Shown here in pieces: positions 61,783 to 64,000 of a stretch of DNA of 64,000 nucleotides. The notes under the pieces were generated by a model. The model saw nothing but the letters and a program-made list of their open reading frames with translations. It was not told the DNA's origin and searched no databases. Source of the stretch: Candidatus Poribacteria bacterium (GTDB lineage Bacteria; Poribacteria; WGA-4E; WGA-3G). The DNA lies in NCBI GenBank assembly GCA_026702755.1, contig JAPPBX010000095.1, positions 1-64,000 on the forward strand, given 5' to 3'. Numbering within the stretch: position 1 is the stretch's first letter; every line of letters begins with the position of its first letter. Position numbers and translations under genes: made by a program.

Positions 61783-64000
61783 ATGCGAGATATAGAAAAC
61801 ATCCTTAAAACCCGCATTGAAAACGATGAGGCGAATACCTTTGTCGCCATTGTACCGACCGATTCTGCGCGTTTGAAACGTCAGCGCGAATTGGTCGGTT
61901 ATCATCCAAACAGGGCAGTTGCCAATTTGCGTGTGCATACCAGTGTAGAATTTATTCAAAAGTTATACAGACAAGCTCAGTCGTCAAGACAATATATTTT
62001 ATCAGGAATCCAACACCTTTGGCTTCACGAAATGGTAGATCCTGACACTGACGATATTGATACCTACCGATATAACGCATTTCGCCCAATTCAAAATGCT
62101 GCCATCCCTGATAGCACACTTTCCCTCATCTTAGACACAATAAATCACCTTAAGGATCAAGGAGAGACTGAGCCGAACTTTGTAGAAGATAATCTAACCA
62201 AAGTAGACCTCGCTCGTATTTACAGCGATTATGAAGCGAGACTTGGAAGCCGATGGATAGATGAGAAGGGAAGACATTACTACCTGGCAAACAATTTTAA
62301 AGAAGAGTTCATCAAGAACGCATTTCCTGGCGTTGACCTTGCTGTTTTTGAGGGTTTTACTTTGCTTTCAAAAGCCGATACTAAACTCTTAAAACACATT
62401 GCTGAAATACCTGATATAGAGATGTGGTTCCGCACTGATTGTGTTGAAAGGAATGAAGACCTTTATAAAAATATTATCGACCTCGTTTCACAATTTAGAG
62501 ACACAGGTGCTCACATCGATGCTGACTATGGACGGCACCCTGATCGACACAGACCTTTCGCTGAGAATCTGTTCAGAACAAATATTCCCTTAGACCATAA
62601 AACGGATCTAACAGATAAAATTAAGGTTTTAAAACCAGCTGATCGATCCGAGGAAGTAGAGCAGATCGCTCACCTAATTCAGAATCATGTCTCAAGTGCT
62701 GACTGTAAACTGAGTGAAATCTGTGTTGTATTCTACAATATAGGTAATTACCAACAGCGAATTGCAGAAATTTTTCCCACTTATGGCATCCCATATTCAC
62801 TCGCTGAAAGTGTTCCGTTGATGAAATCAGAAGTTGTCAAAGAAATCTTTTCTCTTCTTTCACCGCAGCAAACTTCTATTGGTAACACCTATTTCCCTGA
62901 CGTTAAATCTGAACTATGCCCAGTAGAGTTGCATCCCGACGAATTTAAGAATTACATTGACAGCTTTCTCGAACCTGCGAAAGTTATTTCCACTATTTTA
63001 AACCCGATGCTATTGAAAAATAGAAAAATTGCTGAAGGGGAGGTAAACGCATTCCAGCAATTCCAGAAAATAGTTAAAGGGCTTTGTGACATGCTAAAAT
63101 CTGAAGAAGATAGGTTATATAAATCTGAAGATTATATTAATAAACTCAGATACATTGCAAAACATACTCACTATCAAAATAGAGCACCGGTAAATGAGGA
63201 AACCGTTAAGATTTTCTCACTTAGTGACCTCACAAGTTTAGCATATAATAATGGCCTCAGAAGTTTAGAGTTTGATACCGTCTTTTTGGGCGATTTTGTA
63301 GAGGGTAGGTTTCCAGAAAATTATCGTCCAGATCCGTTATTACCAGAAAACCCTTATCGTAACGAAGAAGAACAACTACTTGATAACCGATTCGTATTTT
63401 ATCGAGTTCTCAAGTCTTTTCGTAAGCGACTCTACCTGCTTGTACCACAACGTGAACGCGAATCGGAGCTAATCCCTTCTCCGTTCCTTGGACAATTAAA
63501 AGCAATCGCCGACGTTGAGACGATTGAAGTCGCGAATCCTGAACAAGGCAGCGTTCCCGGTTTTCTCAGTATATACGGCAACCACGTATGGACTACACCT
63601 ACACCGTCCAACCAAGAATTCCCAGATAACTTAGCAGACATGCGTTCTCTGATAGACCATGTAATTGCGGTTGAAAAGAGTCGCGAGGAAACACACGAGC
63701 ATTTGGATTATGAAGGCGTGTTAACGGCTGAAATTCTTTCTGCCCAAAGTCAAACGCAGTTAGAAAATCGGAGGCAGAAAATTTATTCCGTCACAGAATT
63801 GGAAACTTACGCAAAGTGCCCTTTTCAATACTTTGTTGATGGTGTTTTGAGGTTCCGTCCTGAAGAAGAGGAAACAGAAGATGAGTTATCCAGCCTTGAA
63901 AGAGGGTCATTGCTTCATGATGTTCTCCGCGCATTCTACAACAGTCGACGCGAGCAAGGATATCCAAGTATCGGACAATGTAGCGAGGAAGTTTTTGAAG
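61783..64000 (+). CDS. AddB-like PD-(D/E)XK nuclease protein, cut by window end
   Basis: The frame is open for 739 codons from ATG 61783 to the window edge, so the gene is partial at its 3' end. The middle resembles AddB/RexB-type helicase-nucleases: VVFYNIGNYQQRIAEIFPTY, then FDTVFLGDFVEGRFPENYRP with LLDNRFVFYRVLKSFRKRLY. The visible tail begins a nuclease domain (YSVTELETYAKCPFQYFVDG, then ERGSLLHDVLRAFY). The first Cys is suited to an iron-sulfur cluster. No Walker A loop is seen at the N-terminus. Its likely task is DNA-end processing with an AddA partner beyond the window. The ATG lacks a good ribosome binding site; a GTG at 61768 is in frame. Confidence 0.8.
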   Translation, partial: MRDIENILKTRIENDEANTFVAIVPTDSARLKRQRELVGYHPNRAVANLRVHTSVEFIQKLYRQAQSSRQYILSGIQHLWLHEMVDPDTDDIDTYRYNAFRPIQNAAIPDSTLSLILDTINHLKDQGETEPNFVEDNLTKVDLARIYSDYEARLGSRWIDEKGRHYYLANNFKEEFIKNAFPGVDLAVFEGFTLLSKADTKLLKHIAEIPDIEMWFRTDCVERNEDLYKNIIDLVSQFRDTGAHIDADYGRHPDRHRPFAENLFRTNIPLDHKTDLTDKIKVLKPADRSEEVEQIAHLIQNHVSSADCKLSEICVVFYNIGNYQQRIAEIFPTYGIPYSLAESVPLMKSEVVKEIFSLLSPQQTSIGNTYFPDVKSELCPVELHPDEFKNYIDSFLEPAKVISTILNPMLLKNRKIAEGEVNAFQQFQKIVKGLCDMLKSEEDRLYKSEDYINKLRYIAKHTHYQNRAPVNEETVKIFSLSDLTSLAYNNGLRSLEFDTVFLGDFVEGRFPENYRPDPLLPENPYRNEEEQLLDNRFVFYRVLKSFRKRLYLLVPQRERESELIPSPFLGQLKAIADVETIEVANPEQGSVPGFLSIYGNHVWTTPTPSNQEFPDNLADMRSLIDHVIAVEKSREETHEHLDYEGVLTAEILSAQSQTQLENRRQKIYSVTELETYAKCPFQYFVDGVLRFRPEEEETEDELSSLERGSLLHDVLRAFYNSRREQGYPSIGQCSEEVFE

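Noticed and set aside
1-64000. tRNA, rRNA, prophage or multi-gene defence island
   Set aside because: None was recognised on either strand by reading. A dedicated tRNA scan was not possible here.

Overview
The window looks like a chromosome segment of an uncultured, didermic bacterium, most likely Candidatus Poribacteria or a close relative. This is an inference from gene style. The gene set has many Gfo/Idh/MocA oxidoreductases, DUF6807, DUF1549/DUF1553, DUF711, DUF4432, sulfatase and PmoA-like proteins. It also has lipoprotein beta-propellers, a porin, several TTG/GTG starts, and intergenic spaces full of short dispersed repeats. No rRNA, tRNA, prophage or CRISPR array was seen. Perfect or near-perfect sigma70-type promoters (TTGACA-17-TATAAT) can be read directly in several gaps.

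Layout. 1-6.8 kb: a decayed WD40 fragment, a sugar-type oxidoreductase, a glutaredoxin-like protein, a gamma-glutamyltransferase-like enzyme, a BMP-family binding lipoprotein, two small membrane proteins and a Ycf48-like propeller lipoprotein. 7.4-13.7 kb: a small coiled-coil/TM protein, an amino-sugar kinase with murQ (peptidoglycan amino-sugar recycling), a DUF362 protein, an exported S1/P1-nuclease-like enzyme, an SBP56 protein and an unknown polytopic membrane protein. 13.9-18 kb is an accessory patch: a P-loop kinase, a tautomerase-like protein and a nucleotidyltransferase; a DUF433 antitoxin with a truncated DUF5615 toxin; and an HD-domain gene split by a TnpB-only IS200/IS605-type element. 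18.2-27.3 kb: DUF4432 epimerase-like protein, large lipoprotein, porin, BCCT transporter, accA and DUF711.

27.4-28 kb has no protein gene. It holds what looks like a TnpB-less derivative of the same transposon class, with a perfect promoter followed by a strongly self-complementary RNA with crossing stems. 28-43 kb: bicupin, a sulfatase interrupted by one in-frame amber codon, an AlbA_2/HATPase protein with an unusual C-terminal extension, a STAS anti-sigma antagonist, DUF6807, a second oxidoreductase, a second gamma-glutamyltransferase, two secreted proteins sharing a C-terminal motif, an SDR, a DUF1549/DUF1553 lipoprotein and an iron alcohol dehydrogenase. 43-64 kb is mostly housekeeping: glyA-folC (one-carbon/folate), membrane pyrophosphatase, ilvD, a Uma2 nuclease, an enoyl-CoA hydratase-thiolase pair, a YbhE-like lactonase, tmk-holB, metG and an AddB-like nuclease cut by the window end.

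The most unusual content is in the repeats. A 106-118 bp leader repeat sits directly before the start codon of three unrelated genes and appears to supply their ribosome binding site. A palindromic GGCGAGGTT family sits between genes and is also translated in frame inside one lipoprotein. A CTGATAACTGAC family again ends just before ribosome binding sites.
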